Source: Chloroflexota bacterium (GTDB lineage: Bacteria > Chloroflexota > Dehalococcoidia > Bin125). From it: 64,000 bases of DNA. Positions within the stretch are counted from its first letter, which is position 1; the number at the start of each line of letters is the position of its first letter. Location: contig JAPPNI010000030.1 of NCBI GenBank assembly GCA_028873865.1, positions 1 through 64,000 on the forward strand, in the 5' to 3' direction. The position numbers and the translations under genes were made by a program. The notes beneath the pieces are model-generated. The model saw nothing but the letters and a program-made list of their open reading frames with translations. It searched no databases and was not told where the DNA came from. Shown here in pieces: positions 28,002-36,188 of the stretch.

Positions 28002-28733
28002 TCAGGAGCCAGCGAGCAGCCAGTCCGCCACAGCTTGCAGATCTTCACACCAGGCCACGTCACCATTGAGACTCGCCGGCCGCGGTCGGTCATCCTCCTC
28101 GACCAGCACCGCCTTCATTCCCGCTGAGAGTGCGCCCTCAACATCGGACTGGATGTTGTTGCCGATGTGCACGCACTCGCCCGGATCAACTCCAAGGTCG
28201 TTGGCTGCGTGCTCGAATATGCCCGGTTCCGGCTTCCAGACACCGACCTCGCCGGAGATGTAGATCCCATCGAACTGGCCTTCAAGGCCAGCGCCTCGAA
28301 TCTTCTCCCGTTGCATCGAACCGTCATTGAAGTTGGTGATCAGCCCGATTGGGCCGTGTGTCCGCGCGGCCGCCAACGCCTCCGGCCAATCCCGGATTGC
28401 TTCCGCCCGATCACTGCGTTCATCGCGGTACACCTGGTTCAGCTCCCGGAATTCATCGTCGCTGACAGTGATCTCTTCGACCGCCAGGCTCCGCTTCATC
28501 CATTCCTCGGCGTGCAGCCAGAGCGGCCATTGCCAGTCGTTGTCCTCCATGATCCCGCCGATCACCATCTCGACCGTGTCGGCAAAGGCCGGGGCTGGCT
28601 TGCGGTACAGCCCAAATTCGATCAACCGAGCGCCAACTGCTGCGCGGGCCTCGCGCACACCCATGCGCTCGCTGACCAGCGTGCCGTCCAGGTCGAAGAA
28701 GACGGCGGCGAAGCGGCCGTTTGCCCTGCTCAC
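28002..28733 (-). CDS. HAD-superfamily phosphatase
   Basis: Haloacid-dehalogenase-type hydrolase of 243 residues. All four motifs are visible: FFDLDGTLV (nucleophile and acid Asp), LITNFNDG (Thr), the Lys in VWKPEPGIF, and HIGNNIQSDVEGA. A helical cap lies between motifs 1 and 2, as in class C1 enzymes of the YjjG/NANP group. Substrate is unknown; nucleotide or sugar phosphates are typical. The GTG start overlaps the upstream small gene by 4 bp (GTGA), placing it last in the proA-DUF3500-small-gene run. Confidence 0.88.
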   Translation of the reverse strand: MSRANGRFAAVFFDLDGTLVSERMGVREARAAVGARLIEFGLYRKPAPAFADTVEMVIGGIMEDNDWQWPLWLHAEEWMKRSLAVEEITVSDDEFRELNQVYRDERSDRAEAIRDWPEALAAARTHGPIGLITNFNDGSMQREKIRGAGLEGQFDGIYISGEVGVWKPEPGIFEHAANDLGVDPGECVHIGNNIQSDVEGALSAGMKAVLVEEDDRPRPASLNGDVAWCEDLQAVADWLLAGS

Positions 28734-29158
28734 TCCTCGTCCCCGGCTTCGTCCACCTCTTCCTCCTCGAGTTCATCCTGGTAGATCTCGAGCGGCCAAA
28801 TCGGCCAGTCAAGAAACTGCTCCGGCGGATCTTCGGTCGCGCCTTCAGGATGCTCGACGTCCGGCTCGTGGTCCGGCACGTAGGTCTGCATCGGGTTGGC
28901 TTTGAACTCGATTCCGTCCTCGTGAGTGACGATGTTGGCCAAGGAATAGCCGATCCAGGCGAGGCAGCGGCACTCCAGCCGGAAGGAGACCGCGAAACGC
29001 CGTCGCATCAGCGCTTCCTCGCGGATGAAGTCGTGAAACTCCTCGATCTCCTCCGGAGGCAACATCACATCGACATGACCATCGAACAGCATCTGCAATG
29101 CGTCGGCCGCTTCGGCCTCGTCCTGCAAATCGCCCACTGCAACGTCTTCGTCAGTCAT
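28730..29158 (-). CDS. Acidic hypothetical protein
   Basis: A 142-residue protein of a family I do not recognise. It has an acidic N-terminal helix region, a central part (FHDFIREEALMRRRFAVSFRLECRCLAWIGYS) and a very acidic Pro/Glu/Asp-rich C-terminus (QDELEEEEVDEAGDEE). No signal or membrane segment is seen. The ATG at 29158 is favoured because GGAGG lies 5 bp upstream; it overlaps the end of the next upstream gene by 8 bp, and its own stop overlaps the HAD start. Tight overlap on both sides argues that it is real and works with its neighbours. Confidence 0.7.
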   Translation of the reverse strand: MTDEDVAVGDLQDEAEAADALQMLFDGHVDVMLPPEEIEEFHDFIREEALMRRRFAVSFRLECRCLAWIGYSLANIVTHEDGIEFKANPMQTYVPDHEPDVEHPEGATEDPPEQFLDWPIWPLEIYQDELEEEEVDEAGDEE

Positions 29159-29441
29159 CAGCCCCTCCATCATCCTGTGAGTAGACGCCAACCTCCTGGC
29201 CGCGCCAGACGGTCACGATCAGATCACCGCGAAGCGGATCCGCGGTCAGCGCCCAGCGATCGTCGACCTCGGCGATCACGTCCTGGATATCTTCCTCGCC
29301 CCAGGACTCGGGCACGCAGAGCGTGGCGTAAACCAGCGGCGAGGCGTAATGAAGATCGACCCGAGCACGCGAACCCGACTCATTTTCGACCACATAGCAC
29401 TCAGAGTGTGCAGTGCGGCTCTCGCGTTCGTAGTGGAACAT
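29151..29441 (-). CDS. Small hypothetical protein, 96 residues
   Basis: Family not recognised. The sequence alternates strands and turns (HSECYVVENESGSRARVDLHY, then ALTADPLRGDLIVTVW), suggesting a small beta-rich or alpha/beta domain, with an acidic C-terminus. It is soluble by appearance. AGGAGA lies about 10 bp before the ATG. It overlaps the next gene by 8 bp and lies 24 bp after the DUF3500 gene on the same strand, so it belongs to that operon. Confidence 0.68.
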   Translation of the reverse strand: MFHYERESRTAHSECYVVENESGSRARVDLHYASPLVYATLCVPESWGEEDIQDVIAEVDDRWALTADPLRGDLIVTVWRGQEVGVYSQDDGGADD

Positions 29442-29465
29442 GGGCTCGCCGTCTCCTGATCGCGC

Positions 29466-30455
29466 CTAGAGCACGTGATAAAGGATCAAGTGGTCGCCGA
29501 GCACATCGTTGGCGAAGTCGTTCTCGACATCGCGCCAGACCGAATGGATGTGATTGGCCCCATTCTGGCGATTGTCAAACTCGACCAAGAAGTTGCCGCC
29601 GTGGATCCGATAGTAATGCGGCTCTCCCGCTTGAACCGGACCGGCCCAGGCAAAATGCATGCCTTCGGGTCCGGCGGCCGCGATCCGCGCGCGACGGTCT
29701 TTGGCCAGGTCCGCGGGCGCCTGATCAACGTAGACGTTGATCAGCCGGTCAAGTACGGCTCGCTGGTCGTCGTCCATCTCTGACGCTGCCAGGCCCTCGT
29801 AGGCAGGCATGACGGCCCGCGAGGCGTTGAACGTGAGGATGTCCCACGGCGCTTCGGGGTAGATCACCGCTCGCTCCGCCTGCTCTGAATCCAGTGCGCT
29901 CATCAAGTCGAAGGCGAGGTCCTCACGCCGGTCAAGAATCCGCAGACCAGACTGCGGACCCCTGCGGACCTCGGCCGGGTTCGTGCCGAAAAAAAACGGT
30001 GTCAGTGAGAGCAAGCCGTCGCTCCAGAGCGAGAAGTTCAGCGAGATGTGGTGGCCCTCGACTCGCCAGCCCCAGGGCGCCTCGTCGCTTGCCGGATCGC
30101 CGAAGATCGTCCAGTAGTACAACTCGGGGTCTCGCTTGAAGGTCTTGCGCCCGGCGCCGACCTCAATTTCGCCGAGAATCACCTCCAGGTCGATGATTCC
30201 GATCGCCTGAGCGTAGGCCCGTTCGCTCAGGCCCGACTCCATCAATTTCATCGCCAACGACCGCTGCGACTCGTTCATGTCACGCAGGGGCAAGCCGTGA
30301 CGGTTGGTCGGCGGGTAGTACCAGAAGATCCGCTCGCCATCCATGAAGTCATAGATCGTCGTCGCCCGCTGCTCAGGGTTCAGGCTGTCGGCGAAGTCGG
30401 TCGCGGCGGCGCGCATGGCAGCCCCGGCGGCTGTGGCGGATGGACGTTCGGGCAT
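29466..30455 (-). CDS. DUF3500 family protein
   Basis: A 329-residue protein matching the DUF3500 pattern: NESQRSLAMKLMESGLSE, a YYWTIFGDP strand, the WGWRVEGHHISLNFSL motif, the TPFFFGTNPAEV segment and a C-terminal YYRIHGGNFLVEFDN with an HIHSVWRD histidine pair. The conserved His residues suggest a metal site. The function of the family is not established. No clear signal peptide is seen despite the Ala-rich N-terminus. It lies between proA and the small unknown genes on the same strand. Confidence 0.85.
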   Translation of the reverse strand: MPERPSATAAGAAMRAAATDFADSLNPEQRATTIYDFMDGERIFWYYPPTNRHGLPLRDMNESQRSLAMKLMESGLSERAYAQAIGIIDLEVILGEIEVGAGRKTFKRDPELYYWTIFGDPASDEAPWGWRVEGHHISLNFSLWSDGLLSLTPFFFGTNPAEVRRGPQSGLRILDRREDLAFDLMSALDSEQAERAVIYPEAPWDILTFNASRAVMPAYEGLAASEMDDDQRAVLDRLINVYVDQAPADLAKDRRARIAAAGPEGMHFAWAGPVQAGEPHYYRIHGGNFLVEFDNRQNGANHIHSVWRDVENDFANDVLGDHLILYHVL

Positions 30456-30479
30456 GGTTCGTTCTCTCTCAGGCGTGGC

Positions 30480-31787
30480 TCACGCGGGACGGATGTGTCC
30501 GTCGCCGCGAATCACCCATTTGTACGAGGTCAACTCGCGCAGCCCCATCGGCCCGCGAGCGTGCAGCTTGCCGGTTGAGATGCCGACTTCCGCGCCCAGC
30601 CCGAACTGTCCGCCGTCGGTGAACTGGGTCGACGCGTTGACATAGACCGCAGCCGCATCGACCTCGCGCAGGAAGCGTTGGCCCAGCGCCTCGTCCGCCG
30701 TGATCACGGCCTCGGAGTGGCCGCTGCCATGCTCGGCGATGTGGGCCAGCGCACTGTCGGCGTCGTCGACCACTCCGACCGCGGCGGTGAGCGAGAGGAA
30801 CTCGGTGTCGAAATCGTCGGGACCGGCCGGATGCACGTTGGCCGGCGTCCCCGCGAGCAGTTCACGCGCCCGATCGTCAGCGCGCAATTCGACCGGGGTG
30901 GGACCGTCGCCGGCCCAGCATCGGCCCAGTTCTGCGAGGAACTGCGGCGCGACCGCTTCGTGGATCAGCATCACGTCGAGCGCGTTGCAGATGCTCACCC
31001 GACGGCGCTTGGCGTTGTCCACAACGGACAGGGCCATCTCGATGTCGGCGGCGGCGTCGATGTAGGTGTGGCAAATGCCGACGCCGCCAGCGACGACGGC
31101 CATTGAGGCTTCCTTGCGTACCCGGTTGATCAGGGCCTGACCGCCGCGCGGAACCATCAGATCGATCAGGTCGTTCATCGCCAACAGTTCACCGACCAAC
31201 GCGCGGTCGGTGCTGCGCACCAGCTGGATCGCATCTGCGGGCAAATCGTTGGCGGCCAGCGCGTCGCGCAGGACGTCTGCGAGGATTTGATTGGAACGCA
31301 GCGCCTCGCGACCGCCGCGCAGCACTGAGGCGTTGCCCGACTTGAGGCAGATTGCGCCAATGTCGATGGTCACATTGGGCCTCGACTCGTAGACCGACGC
31401 GATCACTCCCAGGGGCACGCGCACGCGCTCGATTTCGAGCCCCGCTTCAGTTGTTGTGCCATCGATTGTCTCGCCGACCGGATCCTCGAGCAGGGCCAGA
31501 TCTTCCAGTGACGCAGCCAGCGCCTCGACGCGGTCGGGGGTCAGCGTGAGCCGGTCGATCATCGCTTCGCTCAGATGACCGCTGGCCTCCGCGACATCCT
31601 CGGCGTTGGCGACGACGATCTCCTCGCTTCGTTGGCGCAACAGCGCTGCGCCCGAGTGCAAGACCGCATTCTTCTGGTCGGTCGTCGCCCAACCCAGGGC
31701 CGGTGAGGCCGCCCTGGCCGCCTCCACCTGCTGTCTCAACTCGATCGACGCATCCACCGCGCTTCCCACCGCCGACTCTGTCGTCAT
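30480..31787 (-). CDS. proA: Glutamate-5-semialdehyde dehydrogenase (gamma-glutamyl phosphate reductase)
   Basis: Reduces gamma-glutamyl phosphate to glutamate semialdehyde in proline synthesis, using NADPH. The 435-residue chain shows the ProA motifs VPLGVIASVYESRPNV, LKSGNASVLRGG, LMVPRGGQALI, the catalytic Cys in RRVSICNALDV, and the C-terminal STQFTDGGQFGLGAEVGIS. Length is standard. No proB or proC is adjacent. It may share a transcript with the DUF3500 gene 24 bp downstream. Confidence 0.96.
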   Translation of the reverse strand: MTTESAVGSAVDASIELRQQVEAARAASPALGWATTDQKNAVLHSGAALLRQRSEEIVVANAEDVAEASGHLSEAMIDRLTLTPDRVEALAASLEDLALLEDPVGETIDGTTTEAGLEIERVRVPLGVIASVYESRPNVTIDIGAICLKSGNASVLRGGREALRSNQILADVLRDALAANDLPADAIQLVRSTDRALVGELLAMNDLIDLMVPRGGQALINRVRKEASMAVVAGGVGICHTYIDAAADIEMALSVVDNAKRRRVSICNALDVMLIHEAVAPQFLAELGRCWAGDGPTPVELRADDRARELLAGTPANVHPAGPDDFDTEFLSLTAAVGVVDDADSALAHIAEHGSGHSEAVITADEALGQRFLREVDAAAVYVNASTQFTDGGQFGLGAEVGISTGKLHARGPMGLRELTSYKWVIRGDGHIRPA

Positions 31788-31841
31788 CGTGTGTTCCCGT
31801 CCACTCGCTTGCTTCTCAACGATCGTAGTCAGAATCCGGAC

Positions 31842-32180
31842 TCAACGCCGCCTTCGCCGACGCTCAGGCGCCCTGGGCGGATCTCCGCTGCCGACAAAGC
31901 TGTACTCGTCCGAAGTGACGCCCAGCCGCTCCTCGAAGCCGTCGATGACTTCGATCCGGGCGCCGTCGCCCTCCTCGCCGCGGGCGCGCAGACGATAGGC
32001 CCCACCGAGAGAGTGTTCGGGGTTCGACAGCGAGGAAATCTTGCCCCGCCACGAGCGCTCGCGCACGTCGCCTGAACGAGTCGTCTCGATGTCGACGATG
32101 GCAAAACACTCGGTCAGCACCCACCCGCGGCTGGTCAACACTTCCGCCTTGAATTGCCGGCGTCGCCGCATCGTCGTCAT
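31842..32180 (-). CDS. Small basic hypothetical protein
   Basis: A 112-residue protein with Arg-rich ends (MRRRRQ at the start, RRRRRR at the end) and a central beta-rich stretch (RGWVLTECFAIVDIETT, then GARIEVIDGFEERLGV). I do not recognise the family. The basic ends suggest nucleic-acid or ribosome contact, which is only an inference. AGGAGC lies 7 bp before the ATG, a good ribosome site. It lies 39 bp after the MFS gene on the same strand. Confidence 0.62.
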   Translation of the reverse strand: MTTMRRRRQFKAEVLTSRGWVLTECFAIVDIETTRSGDVRERSWRGKISSLSNPEHSLGGAYRLRARGEEGDGARIEVIDGFEERLGVTSDEYSFVGSGDPPRAPERRRRRR

Positions 32181-32219
32181 CGGGATGCTCCTGTCGTTCG
32201 CAGCGTAGTCAACGCGCGC

Positions 32220-33533
32220 TCACCGTGATCGTTGGGGCGCGAAAGTCGCGGCGACCTTCGGATCCGATCCGACCAGGCGTCTGATCACGACCGGCCAGAA
32301 GATGATCACGAGCAGCATGAGGGCCAGCGCCTCGATCACCACCGAGATGACGCCGCCCTGGATGCCGAACCACTCGAACATGAAGAAGACCTGCAGACCG
32401 GTCACCGGGCCCATCCCGATCACCATCGAGAGGAATCCCATGACCCGACCGCGCATCTCCGCCGGCGTCCGCGTGACCAGCAGGGCCGTTTGCATGATCG
32501 CGAAGGCGGAGAAACCGAAGCCCATGCAGAACGAAATCAGCATCGACAGCGGATACCAGGGCGAGAGCACCATCCCGCTCACGCAGAGAATGAACCAGGC
32601 CGTTCCGGCGTAGTAGATCCGGCCCGACTGTCCCCAGCTGCTCCAACCGGCGATCACCAGCGCGCTGAAGAACGATCCTGCCCCAACCAGCGCTTCCAGC
32701 ACACCGATGCGCAGCTTGTCGACGCCGAGCAGTTCCTGTCCGATGTCGGGCAGGGCGGCGGCGTAGGCCGGATACAGCAGGTTGAACGCCAGGGTCACGC
32801 CGAGGGTGCCGACCAGCAGCTCGTTTCCGCGGATGTAGCTGAAGCCATCGCGAATGTCGCGCCAGGTCTCCCTCGCGACCTCGCCGAAGCCCTCAGCGCG
32901 TCCGCCGCGCAGTGGCGCGCGATAGCTCAGCGTCGTTGCGATTGCGGCCGAGACGATGAACGCGCAGGCGGTGAACAGGTAGGCCCACTCGGCGCCCAGC
33001 TCCTGCAGCAGACCGGCTCCGATCAGCGGGCCGGGAATGCGCACGATGGAGTCGGTTGACCAGTCCAGTCCGACCGCCCGGCCGACCTGGTGCGGGGGGA
33101 CGACGTCGGCGATCATCGCTCGGCGGGTCGGAAACTCGACCGACCAGACTGTGCCTGCGATGAAGACGAATCCCAGCAACAGCCAGAAGTCGATCCCGAC
33201 GAGCATGACGAAGACGGTCAGGGCGAAGTACATCACCGAGAGGATCAGCAGCGAGGCGATCCAGATCTTCTTGCGGTTGAAGCGATCGGCCAAGGCGCCG
33301 ACGAACATCCCGAACAGCAGACGGGGCAGCATCCGGATGAGGAAGGCCAGTGCGACGAATCCGGCGGCCTCGGCCAGATCGCGGGCGTAGAGGGTGAGCA
33401 CCAGCATGTCGAGCCAGCGCACCATGCCGGTGACGGCCCCGGCCGCCCAGACCCGGCGGAAGTCGGGGTTCGTTACGAGCGCGCCGACACCTTGTCTCCG
33501 TCGACCTGAACCTGGCTCGACGCGCAGGCTCAC
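32220..33533 (-). CDS. MFS transporter
   Basis: Major facilitator superfamily permease of 437 residues with about 11-12 hydrophobic helices. The loop after helix 2 carries GALADRFNRKKIW, the MFS signature, and the second half repeats it as RTPAEMRGRVMGF. The overall pattern resembles the EntS/MFS_3 type of efflux or uptake carriers. The GTG start overlaps the upstream split-barrel gene by 4 bp (GTGA), so it is coupled to it and probably moves a compound handled by this island. Direction and substrate are unknown. Confidence 0.9.
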   Translation of the reverse strand: MSLRVEPGSGRRRQGVGALVTNPDFRRVWAAGAVTGMVRWLDMLVLTLYARDLAEAAGFVALAFLIRMLPRLLFGMFVGALADRFNRKKIWIASLLILSVMYFALTVFVMLVGIDFWLLLGFVFIAGTVWSVEFPTRRAMIADVVPPHQVGRAVGLDWSTDSIVRIPGPLIGAGLLQELGAEWAYLFTACAFIVSAAIATTLSYRAPLRGGRAEGFGEVARETWRDIRDGFSYIRGNELLVGTLGVTLAFNLLYPAYAAALPDIGQELLGVDKLRIGVLEALVGAGSFFSALVIAGWSSWGQSGRIYYAGTAWFILCVSGMVLSPWYPLSMLISFCMGFGFSAFAIMQTALLVTRTPAEMRGRVMGFLSMVIGMGPVTGLQVFFMFEWFGIQGGVISVVIEALALMLLVIIFWPVVIRRLVGSDPKVAATFAPQRSR

Positions 33534-34075
33534 CGCACCGCCTGAGCCTCCTGATGGGCTGCCTGGTGCTCGCGGTCGCTGCGCTTGCCCCGGTAGACGG
33601 TCAGGTCAATCGCTCTCCAGACCTGGGGCGTGACCCTGAACAGCATCCGCGGCTCCGTCTGCATGTTGGCAAAGAAGGCGTCGACCGCCGCGTCGTTGGC
33701 CGGATCACCCTGACCCACGTACTTCTCCGCCAATTTGCGCGATACCGGCCAGATATCGAAGTCGGGCAGCGTGAGCGCCTCGGCCGTGCCGTCGATCTCC
33801 ACGTGCTGCGAGGGTGGGCCCGAGGTCTCGATGCAGAATGACATGCGCGGATCGTTGATCAACTGCCGGCACCAGACCCGGCCCAGGGTCCCCGTGAGCC
33901 AGAGGTGGCCGGTCGGAGGATTGCGCGAGGGATGGGCGTCGTCGGGGATATCCCCTTCCCAGAGGAACCAGAGCGGCACCGTATAGGGCCGGCCGTCTTG
34001 TCGCAGGGACGCGAGCACACCCATATGCGGCTGCTGCATGAATTCACGCCAGGCGTCCGGTCGCATACGGGCCAT
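33530..34075 (-). CDS. Split-barrel flavoprotein (PNPOx-like), copy 1
   Basis: A 181-residue protein of the pyridoxamine-phosphate-oxidase-like FMN/F420 split-barrel fold. Shown by the N-terminal GVLASLRQDGRPYTVPLWF strand pair, the LINDPRMSFCIE helix-strand and the C-terminal WRAIDLTVYRG. Such proteins use FMN or F420 as oxidoreductases or heme/flavin binders; the cofactor cannot be told from sequence alone. AAAGGAG lies 6 bp before the ATG. It is a close paralogue of the gene at 34207-34710. It is coupled to the MFS gene. Confidence 0.85.
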   Translation of the reverse strand: MARMRPDAWREFMQQPHMGVLASLRQDGRPYTVPLWFLWEGDIPDDAHPSRNPPTGHLWLTGTLGRVWCRQLINDPRMSFCIETSGPPSQHVEIDGTAEALTLPDFDIWPVSRKLAEKYVGQGDPANDAAVDAFFANMQTEPRMLFRVTPQVWRAIDLTVYRGKRSDREHQAAHQEAQAVR

Positions 34076-34206
34076 GTCACACTCCTTTGAGCGTCAGTTT
34101 GTCATCGCGCCAGGATTGCTTCGAGGGTATAGCCACCGGCCGTCACCGCTCGCCACACTCGCGCTCCGCGCGGGTCTCTCGCCGCGAGGAGCACAGATTT
34201 CGAGCG

Positions 34207-34710
34207 TCAGGCGTCCTGCCCGGCCTCGAACTCGGACAGATCGATCGCCCGCCACCTGGTCGGCGTCACCCTGAACAGGACCGGGGTCATCGAGCGAGTC
34301 GAGTCCATGTATTGCTCGACCGCCTCGTCGTTGGCCGGATCGCCGCGTCCCACATACTTCTCCACCAGCCGGCGCATGATTGGCCAGGGGTCCGTCTCCG
34401 CCTCGGACAGGCGCTCGACGGCGCCGTCGATTCCCACGTGCATCGCCGGCGGACCTTCGACGTCGATGCAGAGGGACATGCGCGGATCGTTCTGCAGGTG
34501 ACGAACCCAGGTGCTGGTCTCTCCGCCGAGGAACCAGGCGTGGCCGGTCGGCGGGTTCTGAATCGGATGGAAATCGTCCGGCACATCGCCTTCCCAGAGG
34601 TACCAGAGCGGGATCGTGTAGGGACTCCCGTCCCGCCGCAACGTGGCCAGGATCGCCGGAAGCGGCTCCTCCAGGAACTCGCGCAGGGCGTCGGCCCTCA
34701 TCTCGAACAT
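34207..34710 (-). CDS. Split-barrel flavoprotein (PNPOx-like), copy 2
   Basis: A 167-residue paralogue of copy 1, sharing blocks such as YTIPLWYLWEGDVPDD, NPPTGHAWF, KYVGRGDPAND and RVTPTRWRAIDLSEF. The ATG at 34710 is supported by GGGAGGAG 6 bp upstream; the longer frame continues into the BKACE gene and is spurious. It lies 14 bp after the BKACE gene and 131 bp before copy 1; that small gap holds no gene. Tandem duplication within the operon suggests two related substrates or a heterodimer. Confidence 0.85.
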   Translation of the reverse strand: MFEMRADALREFLEEPLPAILATLRRDGSPYTIPLWYLWEGDVPDDFHPIQNPPTGHAWFLGGETSTWVRHLQNDPRMSLCIDVEGPPAMHVGIDGAVERLSEAETDPWPIMRRLVEKYVGRGDPANDEAVEQYMDSTRSMTPVLFRVTPTRWRAIDLSEFEAGQDA

Positions 34711-34724
34711 CGGACGCTCCTCCC

Positions 34725-35639
34725 TTACGGCGTCGACGGCAGCCCGAGGAGCTCCCGAGCCTCCGACGGCGACGCCACGGGCCGGCCGACCTCGTCGCAG
34801 AGGCTGACCGCTTCTTCGAGCAGCTCGGTGTTGGTCGGCGTGCGGGCGCCCTGGTAGAAGTCCTCCAGGCCGACGCGCAGGTGGCCGCCCTTCTCCAGCG
34901 CCAGGCGGGCGAAGCCGGAGCCGATGCAGTCGCCGCCGAGGATGGCGACCGACCATTCCAGTCCGGTGCCTTCGAGCATCGAGAGATAGGCGTTGAGACA
35001 GGGTTCGGTGGGGAACATGCCGAAGCCCAGCGGCCCGCGCTCGGTGCCTCCGAAGTAGAGCTTGACCAGCGCTCCCTGCGGCACCAGGCCCTGTGCGTGA
35101 TAGGCCAGCACGACGCGCAGGAAACCGGGTTCGAAGATCGAGATCGACGCGCCGCGGCCCATCCGCTGGCAGGTCTCGAACATGTAGCGAGCGTCGCGGT
35201 AGGTGTTGATGTAGACGTTGTCGGTCGGCGACGGCAGGCCGTGCTCGTCGGCCGCACCGAGTCCGACGCAGCCCGGATCGATTAGTCCCTGGCCGAGCAC
35301 GCCGGCCTCGTTCAGCGCCGGCAGATGCGAGTAGCGCACGGCGATCTCCGAGTCGAGACCGCCCGAGCCCATCGTTGGATAGAGAATCGTGTCGGGCCGC
35401 TGGGCCAGCACCTCGCGCCAGGCGTCGATGTAGGGCTGCGGATCGTGCCAGCCCGCCGTGGTACGACCGCCGGGGACGATGACCGCGTCGTCGTTGTGGT
35501 TGTGCACAATGGCGGCTCCGGCATCAACCGCCCGAATCGCATCGGCGGCGATCTCCTCCACCGAACGGGGAGAGTTCGGATTGCGCGACTTGGGCGTCGC
35601 GCCGTTGATCGCTGCTTCAATCACGACCGGCTTGGACAT
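34725..35639 (-). CDS. BKACE-family enzyme (beta-keto acid cleavage, DUF849)
   Basis: Zinc-dependent enzyme of 304 residues in the 3-keto-5-aminohexanoate cleavage family, which condenses a beta-keto acid with acetyl-CoA to give acetoacetate and a new CoA ester. The zinc histidines are in IVHNHND near residues 46-48. Other family blocks are TILYPTMGSGG, ASISIFEPGF, LKLYFGG-like VKLYFGG, and GHLRVGLEDFYQG. The N-terminus MSKPVVIEAAINGATP is typical. GGAGGG precedes the ATG. The substrate in this family varies widely and cannot be set from sequence. It heads the BKACE, split-barrel, split-barrel, MFS run. Confidence 0.92.
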   Translation of the reverse strand: MSKPVVIEAAINGATPKSRNPNSPRSVEEIAADAIRAVDAGAAIVHNHNDDAVIVPGGRTTAGWHDPQPYIDAWREVLAQRPDTILYPTMGSGGLDSEIAVRYSHLPALNEAGVLGQGLIDPGCVGLGAADEHGLPSPTDNVYINTYRDARYMFETCQRMGRGASISIFEPGFLRVVLAYHAQGLVPQGALVKLYFGGTERGPLGFGMFPTEPCLNAYLSMLEGTGLEWSVAILGGDCIGSGFARLALEKGGHLRVGLEDFYQGARTPTNTELLEEAVSLCDEVGRPVASPSEARELLGLPSTP

Positions 35640-35759
35640 GTCAGACCCTCCATCACAGCACCGAGTCTAGGCTCTTGCTCATTCGTCGCTTCCGTGGTCC
35701 GGCGTGAGCACCCGGTGAAATTTTCGGGCGATTTTGGCGGATCTGCTGCTGTGGGCTGG

Positions 35760-35780
35760 GAATGCGCAGGCTGCGCATTC
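35760..35780. repeat. 21-bp perfect palindrome
   Basis: Two 10-base arms (GAATGCGCAG and CTGCGCATTC) flank one central G. It lies about 120 bp upstream of the BKACE start codon. The size and symmetry fit a dimeric regulator site (for example TetR- or GntR-type), but the regulator is unknown. Confidence 0.6.
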
Positions 35781-35787
35781 GGAAATC

Positions 35788-35817
35788 TCCAGATATGTCC
35801 AGAAATTTCCAGATTTT
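35788..35817. repeat. TCCAGA tract, 10-bp period, three copies
   Basis: TCCAGA occurs at 35788, 35798 and 35808, exactly 10 bp apart, each followed by an A/T-rich tetramer. One helical turn per repeat would put the same face of DNA forward each time. Confidence 0.7.
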
Positions 35818-35902
35818 GTTGGATTTTTTCGGGTGGCTTCGGCGGTCTGCTGGGAAATCCGGGTCTGATCCGGAGGATGAGGGGAGCGGCTCGGCCTTCA
35901 GC

Positions 35903-35942
35903 ACTTTTCAGGTTCTTTCAGGTTTTTTCAGGTTCTTTCAGG
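35903..35942. repeat. GGTTCTTTCA tandem repeat
   Basis: The 10-bp unit GGTTCTTTCA is repeated at 35911, 35921 (one change, T for C) and 35931, with partial copies on both sides (35903-35910 and 35941-35942). Roughly four units in all. Confidence 0.8.
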
Positions 35943-35948
35943 TCCGAT

Positions 35949-35979
35949 CTCGGGTCTGCTCGGGCTTGTTCGGGCCTGC
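35949..35979. repeat. CTCGGGYYTG tandem repeat
   Basis: Three units of about 10 bp with the core CGGG at 35951, 35961 and 35971, each followed by a pyrimidine-rich pair and TG. It begins just after the GGTTCTTTCA tract. Confidence 0.6.
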
Positions 35980-36016
35980 GCGTGGCTGTCGCTGGGGGAG
36001 GAGATGAACATGACAG

Positions 36017-36043
36017 ATGGCTCCGATGGCTCCGATGGCTCCG
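36017..36043. repeat. ATGGCTCCG repeated three times
   Basis: Three perfect 9-bp units in direct tandem at 36017, 36026 and 36035. The repeat would keep a reading frame, but the surrounding frames are not gene-like. Confidence 0.8.
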
Positions 36044-36091
36044 AGAGAACTGATGCACTGAGTTTACTCGAATTTCGGGGCGATGGCGCAA

Positions 36092-36113
36092 CTCTGCCCA
36101 TGGGAGGGCAGAG
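36092..36113 (+). promoter_or_regulatory. Hairpin in the LLM gene leader
   Basis: Perfect 8-bp stem (CTCTGCCC with GGGCAGAG) and a 6-base loop, about 75 bp before the LLM start codon. It could be an mRNA leader structure or an operator. No known riboswitch pattern was recognised around it. Confidence 0.4.
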
Positions 36114-36188
36114 CCTTGCTTCGCGCGCCGGGTGTGGCAATCCCGATCCAGATTTCCGATACTGCGCACGAGTGAACAGGACTTCATC

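Larger units (their letters stand above)
35640..36188. other. Gene-free region rich in short tandem repeats
   Basis: About 550 bp between the divergent BKACE and LLM genes. No reading frame here looks like a protein. It holds a 21-bp palindrome, four short tandem tracts of 9-10 bp period and a hairpin, listed separately. It also has T-rich runs unusual for this window. Promoters for both flanking genes must lie here, but no clear -35/-10 pair was found. Confidence 0.7.

Noticed and set aside
34094-35257. A 387-codon minus-strand frame across the BKACE gene and the second split-barrel gene
   Set aside because: It reads the two real genes in a different frame; the correct frames contain clear family motifs and good ribosome sites.
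35762-36007. An 81-codon plus-strand frame in the repeat-rich gap
   Set aside because: The Phe/Arg/Ser-rich translation comes from the tandem repeats; no ribosome site and no gene-like composition.
35903-36043. CRISPR-like array
   Set aside because: Units are only 9-10 bp, abut without spacers, and differ from tract to tract. No cas genes are nearby.
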